Positions 36,178 through 45,860 of a stretch of 64,000 nt of DNA are shown one piece after another. How positions within the stretch are numbered: position 1 is the stretch's first letter; each line of letters begins with the position of its first letter. The stretch spans positions 62,001 through 126,000 of the forward strand of contig JADJNX010000023.1 in the NCBI GenBank assembly GCA_016714125.1, written 5' to 3'. Below the pieces are notes generated by a model. It saw only the letters and a list, made by a program, of their open reading frames with translations. It made no database searches and was not told where the DNA came from. This DNA is from Ignavibacteriales bacterium (lineage in GTDB: Bacteria > Bacteroidota > Ignavibacteria > Ignavibacteriales > Ignavibacteriaceae). A program made the position numbers and the translations under genes.

Positions 36178-36812
36178 ATACTTTCCTTCGGCTCCTTGTT
36201 AAGCCAAAAATGATAAATGTTCTTGTATCTTTTTATCATAGTGGTTATTTGCTTGAAACGGGATGGATCAGGTCATATCTGAATGGATTTCCTGTCGATA
36301 AAGCAGGGAATTCACTCCCTTGGTTTACCCTGAGTTTTATCTCTTTCCTTGAAACCCGACTCGATAAAAGCATTAAAATCTTTGAGTATGGAGCAGGGAA
36401 TTCGACAATCTACTTCTCTTCACGAGTGAACAACCTGACTTCAATTGAAAGCGATTCTGCATGGTTAAAACAATTAAAAACCAAACTTTCGCAGAATTGT
36501 ATCATTGAGTCAGTTTCCTCAACAGACCCAGATGCTTATTCGAAGAGAATATTCGACTTCGATCAAAAATTTGATGTTGTGATCGTTGATGCCATCTTCA
36601 GGAATGAATCAATGATCAATTGCATCCCTGCACTCTCTGAGAGAGGTGTTGTTATACTTGATGATTCTGAAAGGGAAGAATACCAGTCAACCATTAACGA
36701 AATGTTGAAACTGGGATTCAAAAAAATAGACTTCTGGGGTATGGCTCCCGGAGTTACTTTTAATAAATGTACTTCAATTTTTTACAAATCAAATAATTGT
36801 ATGGGAATTTAG
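36150..36812 (+). CDS. Glycan-cluster SAM-dependent methyltransferase
   Basis: 220 residues with the SAM motif IFEYGAGNSTIYFSS, followed by TSIESDSAWLKQLK and FDVVIVDAIFRNES. This pattern occurs in methyltransferases of O-antigen and capsule loci. The start overlaps the flippase gene by 28 bp; an alternative ATG at 36210 (MINVLVSFYHSGYLLETGW) removes the overlap and keeps the conserved part, so the true start is unsure. Acceptor unknown. Confidence 0.75.
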   Translation: MAVTLSKKINTFLRLLVKPKMINVLVSFYHSGYLLETGWIRSYLNGFPVDKAGNSLPWFTLSFISFLETRLDKSIKIFEYGAGNSTIYFSSRVNNLTSIESDSAWLKQLKTKLSQNCIIESVSSTDPDAYSKRIFDFDQKFDVVIVDAIFRNESMINCIPALSERGVVILDDSEREEYQSTINEMLKLGFKKIDFWGMAPGVTFNKCTSIFYKSNNCMGI

Positions 36813-37442
36813 ATGTTTAGAGAATTAAGAATTAAAATATATTTTGCTCTTGCACCTGTTTTAAAGTTTTTCTCCCTGATAGCATGGAAATCGTATAAGA
36901 GTAAAAACAAGACAATTAAACTTGTGGTTGGTGCCGGTGGTACTCATTTTGGTGGTTGGTTTTCAACCGATATTGCAACTCTCGATCTGACAAAAGAGTC
37001 CGATTTTAAGCTCTATTTCTCCGAGAGGAAGATTGATTTTGTACTTGCTGAGCATGTATTTGAACATATCAGTGACAGTAATCTGGAATTAATTATTTCG
37101 AATCTTTTCAAATATTCAAATGAAAATGCCAGAATAAGAATTGCCGTTCCGGATGGCTACCACAATGATCCTGTTTATATCGAGTATGTAAAACCGGGAG
37201 GTTCAGGTGCAGGAGCACATGATCACAGACAACTTTTCACTTACAAGTCCCTCGGTGGCTGGTTCGAGAAATATGGTTTTGAAGCACATGCCGTTGAATA
37301 TTGGGACGAAAATGGAGTGTTTCATAAAGGCTACAAAGATGACGATTATGGATATGTGTCCAGATCATTTGTAAATGATGATCGAAATGCCGGTGGCAAA
37401 CCTGTTTACACTTCTCTTGTTATGGATTTTATTAAAAAATGA
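36813..37442 (+). CDS. SAM-dependent methyltransferase-like protein (COG4627 type)
   Basis: 209 residues. KLVVGAGGTHFGGWFSTDI and LAEHVFEHISDSNLELI match predicted methyltransferases that modify surface sugars. DGYHNDPVYIEYVKPGGSG and HDHRQLFTYKSLGGWFEKYG are the conserved C-terminal part. The ATG immediately follows the preceding stop, and the end overlaps the next gene by 4 bp, so the cluster is tightly coupled. A short hydrophobic N-terminus (FALAPVLKFFSLIAW) may give peripheral membrane attachment. Confidence 0.75.
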   Translation: MFRELRIKIYFALAPVLKFFSLIAWKSYKSKNKTIKLVVGAGGTHFGGWFSTDIATLDLTKESDFKLYFSERKIDFVLAEHVFEHISDSNLELIISNLFKYSNENARIRIAVPDGYHNDPVYIEYVKPGGSGAGAHDHRQLFTYKSLGGWFEKYGFEAHAVEYWDENGVFHKGYKDDDYGYVSRSFVNDDRNAGGKPVYTSLVMDFIKK

Positions 37443-38347
37443 CAGCACCTGTTGTCCTTTTTGTCTTTAAGAGACCCGAACACACAAATTCAACCATCAA
37501 GTCACTGGCAGCTAATCCTGAAGCGAAAGACACCGATTTATTCATTTTTTCCGATGGGGGAAGAAATGAAGATGAAATGAAGGATGTTGAAGAAGTCAGA
37601 GAAATAATCTCCCGGGTTGAAGGATTCAGATCGGTGCATTCTGTTTTGTCTGATAAAAACAAAGGTCTAGCACGATCAATTATTGACGGAGTTACTACTC
37701 TACTTCAGGATCATAATGAGATAATTGTTCTGGAAGATGATATGGAAGTTGCACCCTCATTCTTGAGTTATATGAATTTTAACCTTGATGCATACAAAGA
37801 CAATCAGCAAGTTGCGTCTGTGCATGCTTATTGTTATCCATTCAAAGAAAAACTTCCCCCTTTCTTTTTTTTGAGAGGCGCCGATTGTTGGGGATGGGCA
37901 ACCTGGAAAAGAGCTTGGAATCTATTCGAAGAAAGTGGCGAAAAGCTATTGCAGGAGCTCACGACAAAAAATCTAAAAGACGAATTTGATTATTATGGTG
38001 CTGCTTCAAAGGTCAGGATGTTGAAAAACCAGATTGATGGGAAAGTTGATTCCTGGGCAATCAGATGGGATGCTTCCATATTTTTAAATAATATGTTAAC
38101 TCTTTATCCCGGGAAATCATTACTCAAAAATATCGGAGCTGATGGAGGTGGTACACACACCAAAAGTACAAAAATATTTAATGTGGATGACTTCGAATCA
38201 CTCCCTGAGTTGGTCAAGATACCTGTAGAAGAAAATTCGCTTGCACAAAAAGCATTTTCAAATTTTTATCTTCGGAGTAAACGACTAAATCCATTTGTAC
38301 GAATCATCTTCTTTCTTAAATCAAAAAATATGATACCCCGCAGGTAA
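37439..38347 (+). CDS. GT2-like glycosyltransferase (GNT-I-like)
   Basis: 302 residues. N-terminal TAPVVLFVFKRPEHTNSTI, donor-binding metal motif VLEDDMEVAPSFLSYM and WGWATWKRAWNLF identify the GT-A family often annotated as GNT-I-like or sugar transferase in polysaccharide loci. Overlaps the previous gene as ATGA. Probably adds one sugar of the repeat unit; donor and linkage cannot be inferred. Confidence 0.82.
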   Translation: MTAPVVLFVFKRPEHTNSTIKSLAANPEAKDTDLFIFSDGGRNEDEMKDVEEVREIISRVEGFRSVHSVLSDKNKGLARSIIDGVTTLLQDHNEIIVLEDDMEVAPSFLSYMNFNLDAYKDNQQVASVHAYCYPFKEKLPPFFFLRGADCWGWATWKRAWNLFEESGEKLLQELTTKNLKDEFDYYGAASKVRMLKNQIDGKVDSWAIRWDASIFLNNMLTLYPGKSLLKNIGADGGGTHTKSTKIFNVDDFESLPELVKIPVEENSLAQKAFSNFYLRSKRLNPFVRIIFFLKSKNMIPRR

Positions 38348-38352
38348 CCGGT

Positions 38353-39331
38353 ATGAAAAATATTTTAATCATTAGACTTAGTTCGCTTGGAGACATTCTG
38401 CTGACTACTCCTGTCATCAGATCGTTAAAAAAAACTTCTTCCTGATTGTAATATAGATTACCTTACAAAAATTGAAAACAGAGAGGCACTTGAGTTTAAT
38501 CCTCATCTCAGAAAAGTATATATTTTCAGAGAAGAAACCTCACTTGATGAACTTACTGCCGGCAGATACGATCTGGTTATCGACCTTCAAAACAACATGA
38601 AATCGATAAAACTAACTTCCGGAGTTGAGAGGAAAATCAGGTTTAACAAGTCCAATGTGAAAAAATTCCTCCTGGTTAACTTTAAACTAAATCTGCTTGA
38701 AAACTTTCCACAGATTCCCGAAAGATATGCTCTGTCCATTAAACGGAGTGGATATCTTCCCGGTTTTGAGCTTGATAATGAGGGACTTGAGATGAAGTTC
38801 CCCGTTCAGGAAGTACCTCTCGACCCGCGAAATGACTACATCGCCATCGCCCCAGGATCAAAACATTTTACAAAAAGATGGCCGGAATACCATTTTGCCG
38901 TTTTGTGCAGGATGATACTCGATTCAGGCGCAATCCCTGTTTTGATTGGAGGAACAAGCGATCTTAAAATCTGTTCAGCAATACAGGAGTCGGAACCGGG
39001 AGTAATTAACCTCTGCTCAGAGAACGAACTTTTTAGGATATCCTCTATTTTAGCTCAGTGTAAAGCTGCCGTTACATGCGATTCCGGATTGATGCATCTT
39101 TCATGTGCAGTAAAAACTCCTGTACTCGTGATTTTTGGTTCAACCGTTCAGGAATTTGGGTTCACTCCATATAAAAACAAAAGTATTGTGATCGAGAACG
39201 ACTCACTGTCTTGCAGACCCTGTTCCCACATCGGAAAGAGTTATTGCCCACAAAAACATTTTAAGTGTTTAACAGATATTCAACCGGCAGATGTTTTCGA
39301 AAGTCTCTCCCGACTTGTTTATGAGGATTGA
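38353..39331 (+). CDS. Glycosyltransferase family 9 (heptosyltransferase-like), one frameshift
   Basis: MKNILIIRLSSLGDILLTTP (ATG at 38353) is the typical GT9 start. An A8 run at 38427-38434 breaks the frame. With seven A the protein continues KKLLPDCNIDYLTKIENREA and reaches the stop at 39329-39331 as 325 residues. The donor half is intact: APGSKHFTKRWP, VTCDSGLMHLSC, VIFGSTVQEFGF, then SCRPCSHIGKSYCPQKHFKC. Located directly before waaA, so an LPS core or lipid A proximal sugar is the likely acceptor. Homopolymer error is the simplest cause of the break. Confidence 0.83.
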
Positions 39332-39334
39332 CCC

Positions 39335-40612
39335 TTGTTACTCTTTTTTTACAAACTCCTGTTTATCCCTTTTTTCTCCCTTTTCATGCGGATTGCTGCG
39401 TTCTTTAATTCAAAGATCAAAAAAGGGGTTGTCGGTCGGCAAAATCTGCTTGAGGGAATAGTAAAAAAAGTAGCCAAATTTGACAAAAACAAAACCACTG
39501 TGTGGTTCCACTCATCGTCGCTTGGTGAATTTGAGCAGGCAAAACCGATCATAGAGAATCTGAAAATGAGAGGTAATTTTAACATTTTTGTTACTTTTTT
39601 CTCTCCGTCTGGATATGAAAACTCGGTAAAATACCCACACGCCGATGCGGTTACCTATCTTCCTCTTGATTCCTGGTCAAATGCAAAAAAGTTTGTAAAT
39701 ATAGTCTCCCCTAAACTTGCAATCTTTATGCGATACGATATCTGGCCCAATCATGTGTTGGCTGTTAAGTCAGCAGGTATCCCTGTTTTTCTTGTTGATG
39801 CTACGATGAGGGAAAATTCGGCAAGGCGTTCATTTTTTCTTCGATCATTCCATAAAATGCTCTTTGGTAATTTCGACCAAATCCTTACAGTATCCGCTTC
39901 CGATCTTGAAAATTTCCGTTGTTTTGGGCTCAATAACGATCGTCTTCTCATAAGCGGAGATACAAGATTTGATCGGGTGTATACACGGGCAGCAATTGCA
40001 AGAGAGAAGAAGTTGATAAATGCGGAGATCTTTGCAGGGAAAAAGGTAATGGTTGCCGGAAGTATCTGGGAAGAAGATGAAGAAGTTTTACTCCCCTCGG
40101 TTAAAAAACTTCTAAAATATTCTGATAATGTTGTCTTCATACTGGTGCCCCACGAGCCAACACTCCTTCACCTTGAAAAACTTGAGAATGAGTTTGCAGG
40201 AATTGAACCTACAATAAGATTTTCCTTCCTCAACAGTTACAATAACGAGAGAATAATAATTGTTGACTCAATAGGGATTCTCCTCACTCTATACTCCTAT
40301 GCTGACATTGCATTTGTAGGCGGTAGCTTTAAATCGAATGTTCATAACACACTTGAAGCTGCAGTATATGGAATCCCTGTAGTTTTTGGACCCAAAACAG
40401 GAAACTCGCAGGAAGCCGGACAACTTGTTGATGCAGGTGGCGGATTTATTGTGAGAACCAAAAAAGAGATGTATAAAACACTGAGATCATTTTTAAGTGA
40501 CGATGACATGCGAAATGAGGCTGGAAATAAAAGCCGGAATTTCGTTGAGGGAAACACCGGCGCCACAAAAATTATTCTTGAAAAAATTGACGAAGTCCTT
40601 AATCTCCGGTAA
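39335..40612 (+). CDS. waaA: 3-deoxy-D-manno-octulosonic acid (Kdo) transferase
   Basis: Adds Kdo to the lipid A precursor on the cytoplasmic face of the inner membrane. 425 residues, the family's usual length, from TTG. N-terminal hydrophobic segment, then catalytic Glu65 in HSSSLGEFEQAKP, RYDIWPN, SGDTRFDRVY, GSIWEEDEEVLLP and the GT-B donor motif FVGGSFKSNVHNTLEAAVYG. It follows the GT9 gene by 3 bp and its end overlaps the convergent DinB gene by 14 bp. Presence of WaaA confirms a true Gram-negative lipopolysaccharide-type envelope. Confidence 0.92.
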   Translation: MLLFFYKLLFIPFFSLFMRIAAFFNSKIKKGVVGRQNLLEGIVKKVAKFDKNKTTVWFHSSSLGEFEQAKPIIENLKMRGNFNIFVTFFSPSGYENSVKYPHADAVTYLPLDSWSNAKKFVNIVSPKLAIFMRYDIWPNHVLAVKSAGIPVFLVDATMRENSARRSFFLRSFHKMLFGNFDQILTVSASDLENFRCFGLNNDRLLISGDTRFDRVYTRAAIAREKKLINAEIFAGKKVMVAGSIWEEDEEVLLPSVKKLLKYSDNVVFILVPHEPTLLHLEKLENEFAGIEPTIRFSFLNSYNNERIIIVDSIGILLTLYSYADIAFVGGSFKSNVHNTLEAAVYGIPVVFGPKTGNSQEAGQLVDAGGGFIVRTKKEMYKTLRSFLSDDDMRNEAGNKSRNFVEGNTGATKIILEKIDEVLNLR

Positions 40613-41141
40613 TTCCGTATCTCTCCTTTAAAATCTGGATGTGATGTTCCAAATGTGCCGGAATTAAATACACAAGAGCATTCACTTTCATTTCCTTGTT
40701 ATTAGCAACACCGGTTTTAACAAAATCTTCCTCACTCAGCGATTCAAACAACGCTAAATTCGCTTCACGGAGTCCGTTAAATTCCTTTACAAGAGACTGT
40801 AATGACCTGTTATCAAAATTTCCTTCTGCCACATAAATATTTTCATCATATCCCGGAAGTGATTGGGTTTCACCCCTTACAAAACCAAGGACACGGTAAC
40901 CAAAGATTCTCTCGGTATCAATGCAGTGCCCAAGCACCTCCAGGACACTCCACTTCCCTTCTGCATATCTGAAATGTTGCTTCTCCTGTGAGAGAGAGGA
41001 AACAGCAGAAAGCAACCGGCTAAGCTGTGCCTCCATCATATCAAAGATATGTATCTGCGGATTTATCTGTTTGTAATAAGTAGCGTAATATTCCGGATAT
41101 TCACCCGGTTTTGGGAGGGGGATGTTTATTTTGTTTTCCAT
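40599..41141 (-). CDS. DinB-superfamily protein
   Basis: 180 residues of the four-helix DinB fold, a metal-binding family related to thiol-dependent transferases. Probable ligands: His in EVLGHCIDTERIFGYR and the pair in PAHLEHHIQILKERYG, matching the family's three-histidine pattern. WSVLEVLGH corresponds to the usual WSxxExLGH motif. Substrate unknown. The 3' end overlaps waaA and the 5' end overlaps the isoaspartyl peptidase gene, so it seems to share the transcript running leftward. Confidence 0.85.
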   Translation of the reverse strand: MENKINIPLPKPGEYPEYYATYYKQINPQIHIFDMMEAQLSRLLSAVSSLSQEKQHFRYAEGKWSVLEVLGHCIDTERIFGYRVLGFVRGETQSLPGYDENIYVAEGNFDNRSLQSLVKEFNGLREANLALFESLSEEDFVKTGVANNKEMKVNALVYLIPAHLEHHIQILKERYGITGD

Positions 41142-42115
41142 ATTTTTACCTCCGGAGTTAGTCCTTCACCTGTCACTCCTCTGAACATCGATTCAGTGTT
41201 GAAGACAAGTGCAAAATTACCGTTTTTATCGACTGCAACAACTCCACCGTCGTTGGGTTCCAAATGTTTAAACATCACTTCGTTGCAAGCCTCTTCCAAA
41301 GTCATATCCTTATATTCCATGAGAGCAGAGATTCTGAAAGCAACATTGTGCTTGATAAATTTTTCGCCTTTACCCGTTGCAGAAATTGCCAGGGTATTGT
41401 TGTTTGCATAGGTGCCTGCTCCGATTATTGGCGAATCACCTATCCTGCCTACAAGTTTATTTGTCATCCCACCGGTTGAAGTGGCAGCAGCCAGATTCCC
41501 TTCCATATCGAGAGCAGCACAACCTACAGTCCCTTTTGAGTTTGCTTTATTTAACGAATTTGTTCTCTCGCTGGTAATAAAATAAGCCCGATCAACAAGT
41601 GTCAATCCGTTAAGTTCAGCAATTTTCTCTGCACCGGCACCAGTCATCATTACATGTTTGGTCTTTTCCATTATCACTCTGGCACCACTGATAGGATTTT
41701 TAATATGTTCCACGGCTGCAACTGCACCTGCATTAAGAGTTTTACCATCCATAATCGAAGCATCCAGCTGTGCATATCCTTCGCTGTTCAGCACGGCACC
41801 TCTTCCGGCATTAAACAAAGAATCGTCTTCGAGGAATTTAACAACAGCCTCAACAGCATCAAGACTTTTACCGCCCGATTTAAGAATCTTCTCACCTATC
41901 TCAAGGGCATTTCTGAGACTTGAATAATACTTGTTTTTAATCTCCTCCGGCATATTTGCATCAATTGCACCTGCGCCGCCATGGATAACAAGCATATATT
42001 TTGGGCGTTCACTTTTTTGCTCACCTCTCAAACTGAATACCACTGTAAAGGTTATCAGTGCCAGTGTGGTGATTACATAGAAGGCTCTCCTAATCTTCAT
42101 CTTCTTCATCCTCAA
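41126..42115 (-). CDS. Isoaspartyl peptidase/L-asparaginase (Ntn hydrolase)
   Basis: 329 residues. A hydrophobic N-terminal segment (AFYVITTLALITFTVVFSL) indicates export or membrane anchoring. The enzyme autocleaves before the catalytic Thr in SKGTVGCAALD and removes isoaspartyl or beta-aspartyl residues from peptides. LVIHGGAGAIDANM, NAGRGAVLNSEGYAQLDAS and RIGDSPIIGAGTYANN are conserved family motifs, including the glycine-rich substrate pocket. Three closely spaced Met codons at the start leave the exact N-terminus open; the third (42100) shortens the overlap with the upstream amidase gene. Confidence 0.9.
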   Translation of the reverse strand: MRMKKMKIRRAFYVITTLALITFTVVFSLRGEQKSERPKYMLVIHGGAGAIDANMPEEIKNKYYSSLRNALEIGEKILKSGGKSLDAVEAVVKFLEDDSLFNAGRGAVLNSEGYAQLDASIMDGKTLNAGAVAAVEHIKNPISGARVIMEKTKHVMMTGAGAEKIAELNGLTLVDRAYFITSERTNSLNKANSKGTVGCAALDMEGNLAAATSTGGMTNKLVGRIGDSPIIGAGTYANNNTLAISATGKGEKFIKHNVAFRISALMEYKDMTLEEACNEVMFKHLEPNDGGVVAVDKNGNFALVFNTESMFRGVTGEGLTPEVKIWKTK

Positions 42116-42889
42116 TTGAAATGAGTTTTATATCGTCAAGAAACGGGAATGCTACCCTCGTTTGTTCAAGGTATTCGAGATCAACTTCAGCAATCCCAAT
42201 TGATTCTTCGTCTCCCATCATCAATATTTCTTCACCCATTGGTCCAAATATTGAGCTGTTGCCGGTGTATTTCAGTTTTGGATCGTCTCCTGTTCTGTTT
42301 ACCGCAACAAAAAAACATTGGTTTTCAATCGCCCTGGCTTTGCAAAGGGTTTTGTAATGTTCAATCCTCGCTTCAGGCCAGTTTGCAATATTCACAAATA
42401 TCTCAACTTTATCAATCGCCATAAACCTGAAAAGCTCAGGAAAACGAAGATCGTAACATATTGAGAATCCGATATGAAAATCTTCAGTCGAATTATTGAT
42501 GTATGCGAAACCACCTGTATAATGTTTTGATTCCTCGCCCATTGTAAAAGGATGGATTTTCCTGTATTTATCGGCGAGTTCACCTTCACGGTTTATAAAA
42601 AGAAGGGTATTAAAAAACTTCTTTTTCCCTTTTTCGATAATTCCGGCAACCACATTGACACCATATTGTTTGGCTATCGAAGAGAAAAACAAAAAGGTTT
42701 TCCCGTCTGAATATTCTGCATGGGCATCGGGAGCCATACTGAATCCTGTCAGTGTCATCTCAGGGAAAACGATCAAATCGACCTCTTCGCTAAGTGATTC
42801 CATCATTTTATTGATTTTGTTCATATTTGCATCTTTGTCCTCCCAGACGGGGAATATTGGAAAAGTGCAATTTTTATAAGTTCACTCAT
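42090..42889 (-). CDS. Carbon-nitrogen hydrolase (nitrilase superfamily), one frameshift
   Basis: Raw frame from ATG 42889 reads MSELIKIALFQYSPSGRT and stops. Adding one C to the CCCC run at about 42843-42856 yields VWEDKDANMNKINKMMES and the rest of the enzyme, 266 residues. The triad is present: Glu in LIVFPEMTLTGF, Lys in KYRKIHPFTMGE, Cys in FSICYDLRFPELF. The YDLRFPELFR form is typical of omega-amidase/YafV-type hydrolases, which hydrolyse 2-oxoglutaramate or similar amides. Very acidic C-terminus. The ATGA overlap with the RNA methylase gene points to coupling. Confidence 0.85.
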
Positions 42890-43653
42890 TTTTTACTTCC
42901 TGTTTCAAACAATTTATGAAAAATAATTCCGGCAGCAACAGCCACATTAAGCGATTCTGCCCCTTTTTCGCCGGGGATTTTAATCCTCAAGTCAGCGATT
43001 GATGCCAATCCCGGGAGAACTCCATGACTTTCACTTGAAAGCACTATCACCATCTTCCCGACCGGTTTAAATTCTTCGAGATTTTCCCCGTCGAGTTCGG
43101 TGGTAACTATTGAATAACCTGAGTCTCGAATTCCTTTTAAGTCGGCTTCTGTTACACCTTCATGAAATGCCATTCTGAAATTTGAACCCATTGCAGCTCT
43201 GATCACTTTTGGATTGTAAACATCAACACAACCCGGCGAGAGCAGAATCTGACGAAAGCCAAACCAGTCTGCGGTTCTTATGATGGTTCCCATGTTCCCT
43301 GGATCATTTATCCGGTCGAGATATATTAATGGTGTTGAAGTGCGATCTAAAATCTCTCTTTCCACTATCCTGAAGTAACCGAGAATTCCTTGAGCGTGAA
43401 CAGTGTCTGAAAGCTTTTCAAATTCCTTGTTTTTTACACCTTCACATCTTATTCCCTTATGTCGGGCTAAAGTGAGCACCTCATCAAAATTATCACCGTC
43501 TTCAGTTCTGAATACAATAAGTTCACACTTTCGTCTGCTTAGGATCCCCTCTTCAACCTGCTTCATCCCCTCGACGAGAAAAATTCCTTTTTCTTCCCGG
43601 AATTTTTTTATTCGGATTGATGCAAACAGTTTTAACTCATTAACTCCGAGCAT
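42886..43653 (-). CDS. TrmH/SpoU-family RNA 2'-O-methyltransferase
   Basis: 255 residues. An N-terminal L7Ae-like substrate-binding domain (VEGMKQVEEGILSRRKCEL) is followed by the SPOUT catalytic domain with three motifs: LDRINDPGNMGTIIRTADWF, VLSSESHGV and IKIPGEKGAESLNVAVAAGI. These form the trefoil-knot SAM pocket. The target is rRNA or tRNA ribose; the site cannot be assigned from sequence alone. Confidence 0.9.
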   Translation of the reverse strand: MLGVNELKLFASIRIKKFREEKGIFLVEGMKQVEEGILSRRKCELIVFRTEDGDNFDEVLTLARHKGIRCEGVKNKEFEKLSDTVHAQGILGYFRIVEREILDRTSTPLIYLDRINDPGNMGTIIRTADWFGFRQILLSPGCVDVYNPKVIRAAMGSNFRMAFHEGVTEADLKGIRDSGYSIVTTELDGENLEEFKPVGKMVIVLSSESHGVLPGLASIADLRIKIPGEKGAESLNVAVAAGIIFHKLFETGSKK

Positions 43654-43667
43654 ATTGTTTTTATCCG

Positions 43668-43982
43668 CTATTTCTCTTCGGGGTGCTGGTCTTCAAGCAT
43701 GTCGATATATGTCCAGGAGTAGATGCCCGTGTCATGCCCGTCTTTCCACCTTATCTGAATTGCATAGTCACCCACGGGAGCAATTGCTGCTATCTTATAC
43801 ATCTCCGGCTTTTCGATCGTAATCTTCTGAGGTTTGAAAGTAGTGTAGAGAATCGTTTCTCCCTTACAATTTGCGCAGGGGCATTCTTCTCTGAAATACT
43901 TCAGATCAAAGCTCCTTTTTACGCCTTCAGACCATTCAAAATGAATCTTTCCACCATTAATTTTTATCTGTTTGGGTTTCAT
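43668..43982 (-). CDS. DUF971 / GBBH-like N-terminal domain protein
   Basis: 104 residues matching the small domain found at the N-terminus of gamma-butyrobetaine hydroxylase and as a stand-alone protein near Fe-S assembly factors. Cys residues in CPCANCKGE suggest metal binding, and GDYAIQIRWKDGHDTGIYSW is the family's most conserved segment. Fifteen bp before the methylase gene. Possible role in iron-sulfur handling; the function of stand-alone members is not settled. Confidence 0.85.
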   Translation of the reverse strand: MKPKQIKINGGKIHFEWSEGVKRSFDLKYFREECPCANCKGETILYTTFKPQKITIEKPEMYKIAAIAPVGDYAIQIRWKDGHDTGIYSWTYIDMLEDQHPEEK

Positions 43983-44090
43983 CTTTATCTCTTTTACAAA
44001 TTTCTATTGAATTTTTAAGCCAAATAATATATTTAGGAACTGAAAATTAATTAATTTCCTCATTAGATACCAAAATTATTAGAGACTGAC

Positions 44091-45755
44091 TTGAAGATTT
44101 CAATACTAATTACAATTTTACTTTTTATTTCCGTATCAGTTTTTGCCCAACCGATAACTTTTACTGATGTCACAAGCAATTATTCACTCCCTGCCGGTGT
44201 AAAACTGATCAAGGGACAACGAACCACAAATCCCAAACTTGCCCTTTGGTATTTTGATGTTGATATGAACAGAAGTGATGTGGCTATAAAGCCCTATCTG
44301 AATCCCATCGGCAAAGAAGGCCTCACTTCGTTTGTGACAAGGCTTGGGGCCTTTGCAGGAATAAATGGAGGCTATTTTGATGTTGGCTCTAATGCTTCCT
44401 ACTCAGCTCTGATTGAACCCGGAGTTGTGAAGGCGAAAAATGTTGCCACTTTATCAAGACCTGCAGGGACTTTTTACACCACCCGTTCACTTTTCAGTTT
44501 TACAGATACCAGGGAACTCTCAGTCGACTGGATTTACCATTTCGGTAATCGACCTATCGATATTTATACCTTCGATGCGCCATTGCCCAACACTGAGTCA
44601 ACCCCCGCACCTGCCCCGTCAGTCACCGGTGGGACACAATATTATGAAATCCTCGCAGGGATTGGTGGAGGTCCTACACTTGTTAAAAACGGACAAAAGA
44701 GAATTACATACACTGAGGAAGTATTTTTTGGCTCAGGGGTTGGAAACACAAACCGTGACCCAAGAACTGTAATCGGATATACCGCTGATAAACATGTAAT
44801 TATGATGGTAATAGACGGCAGACAGGTTGACAGTGAAGGACTTTCACTTCCCGAGGCCGCCGATTTGATGATCTCATTAGGATGTGTGGAAGCCATGAAC
44901 CTCGACGGCGGTGGCTCTTCAACAATGGCGGTGGGGAACCAGCTTATTAACCTGCCCGCAGGAGGCACTTTCCAAAGACCCATCCCCACTATGCTTGCAA
45001 TCGTAAATCCCGATTCCATAAATCTCCTTGATCCAACTTACTACTTGACAAAATTGGATAATATCGATTCGGGAATTGTAAAATCAGGTACCTGGGCCGT
45101 TTCAAATCTTGGAGGATATTGGAGTAACACCCCTTCAATTTTTGCTAATTCCGGTTCGGGGGAAAGCACAGTAAAATGGAAAATGTATCTGCCGCAGGAA
45201 GCTGTTTATGATGTTTATGCATGGTGGACTGCCGCTTCAAACCGCGCCTCCGATGCTCCATATATCGTTAAACACAAGTTTGGTATTGATACCGTAAGAC
45301 TCGATCAGTCATTAAACGGTAGCACATGGAATAGAATCGGTTCTTACACATTTACAGGATCAACAGAAGAAGGCGTAACAATTTCCAATGCTGTTTCAAC
45401 TGCAGGAAAGGTAGTTATTGCGGATGCTTTGAGGATAATATCTTTTGACAGTACCCTTGTTACAGTGGAAGAAGAGCTATTGGCTCTTCCGGCTTCATTT
45501 AGACTTGAACAAAACTTCCCAAATCCGTTTAACCCAACTACCATTGTCCGTTTTGATTTGCCTGTTGAGGGGTTAGTTAAAGGCGTGGTTTATGACATAC
45601 TTGGAAGGGAAGTAGCAACACTTCTAAACGATGAAATGTCTGCGGGTTCACATCAGATTGGATTTAATGCCGCGGGTATCCCGTCTGGAGTATATATTTT
45701 CCGACTGGAAACAGGGAAGTTTTCATCATCTATTAAAATGATTTTAATGAAATAG
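44091..45755 (+). CDS. T9SS-sorted phosphodiester glycosidase (NAGPA-like)
   Basis: 554 residues from TTG. Signal peptide MKISILITILLFISVSVFAQ. The NAGPA domain (about residues 90-305) removes GlcNAc phosphodiesters or similar phosphodiester sugars; FAGINGGYFDVGSNASYSAL and AMNLDGGGSSTMAVGNQLIN are its signatures. A golvesin-like carbohydrate-binding module follows (about 320-455; YWSNTPSIFANSGSGESTV, YDVYAWWTAASNRASDAPY), then the sorting domain (QNFPNPFNPTTIVRF, ending KMILMK). A secreted surface enzyme for exopolysaccharide or peptidoglycan sugars. Confidence 0.88.
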   Translation: MKISILITILLFISVSVFAQPITFTDVTSNYSLPAGVKLIKGQRTTNPKLALWYFDVDMNRSDVAIKPYLNPIGKEGLTSFVTRLGAFAGINGGYFDVGSNASYSALIEPGVVKAKNVATLSRPAGTFYTTRSLFSFTDTRELSVDWIYHFGNRPIDIYTFDAPLPNTESTPAPAPSVTGGTQYYEILAGIGGGPTLVKNGQKRITYTEEVFFGSGVGNTNRDPRTVIGYTADKHVIMMVIDGRQVDSEGLSLPEAADLMISLGCVEAMNLDGGGSSTMAVGNQLINLPAGGTFQRPIPTMLAIVNPDSINLLDPTYYLTKLDNIDSGIVKSGTWAVSNLGGYWSNTPSIFANSGSGESTVKWKMYLPQEAVYDVYAWWTAASNRASDAPYIVKHKFGIDTVRLDQSLNGSTWNRIGSYTFTGSTEEGVTISNAVSTAGKVVIADALRIISFDSTLVTVEEELLALPASFRLEQNFPNPFNPTTIVRFDLPVEGLVKGVVYDILGREVATLLNDEMSAGSHQIGFNAAGIPSGVYIFRLETGKFSSSIKMILMK

Positions 45756-45807
45756 TAGCGAATTATCGAAGTCACAGAGTCACAAAAGGACAGAAACAAA
45801 CCAATAG

Positions 45808-45827
45808 CCCCCAAATTTATTTGGGGG
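45808..45827. terminator. Inverted repeat between convergent genes
   Basis: CCCCCAAATTTATTTGGGGG: 8-bp arms, 4-base loop. It sits between the stops of the NAGPA gene (45755) and the ENPP gene (45861). No T run, so terminator strength is uncertain, but it is well placed to stop both. Confidence 0.6.
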
Positions 45828-45860
45828 TCGTTCAATGTATGAGATTCGTTGCAAATTAAA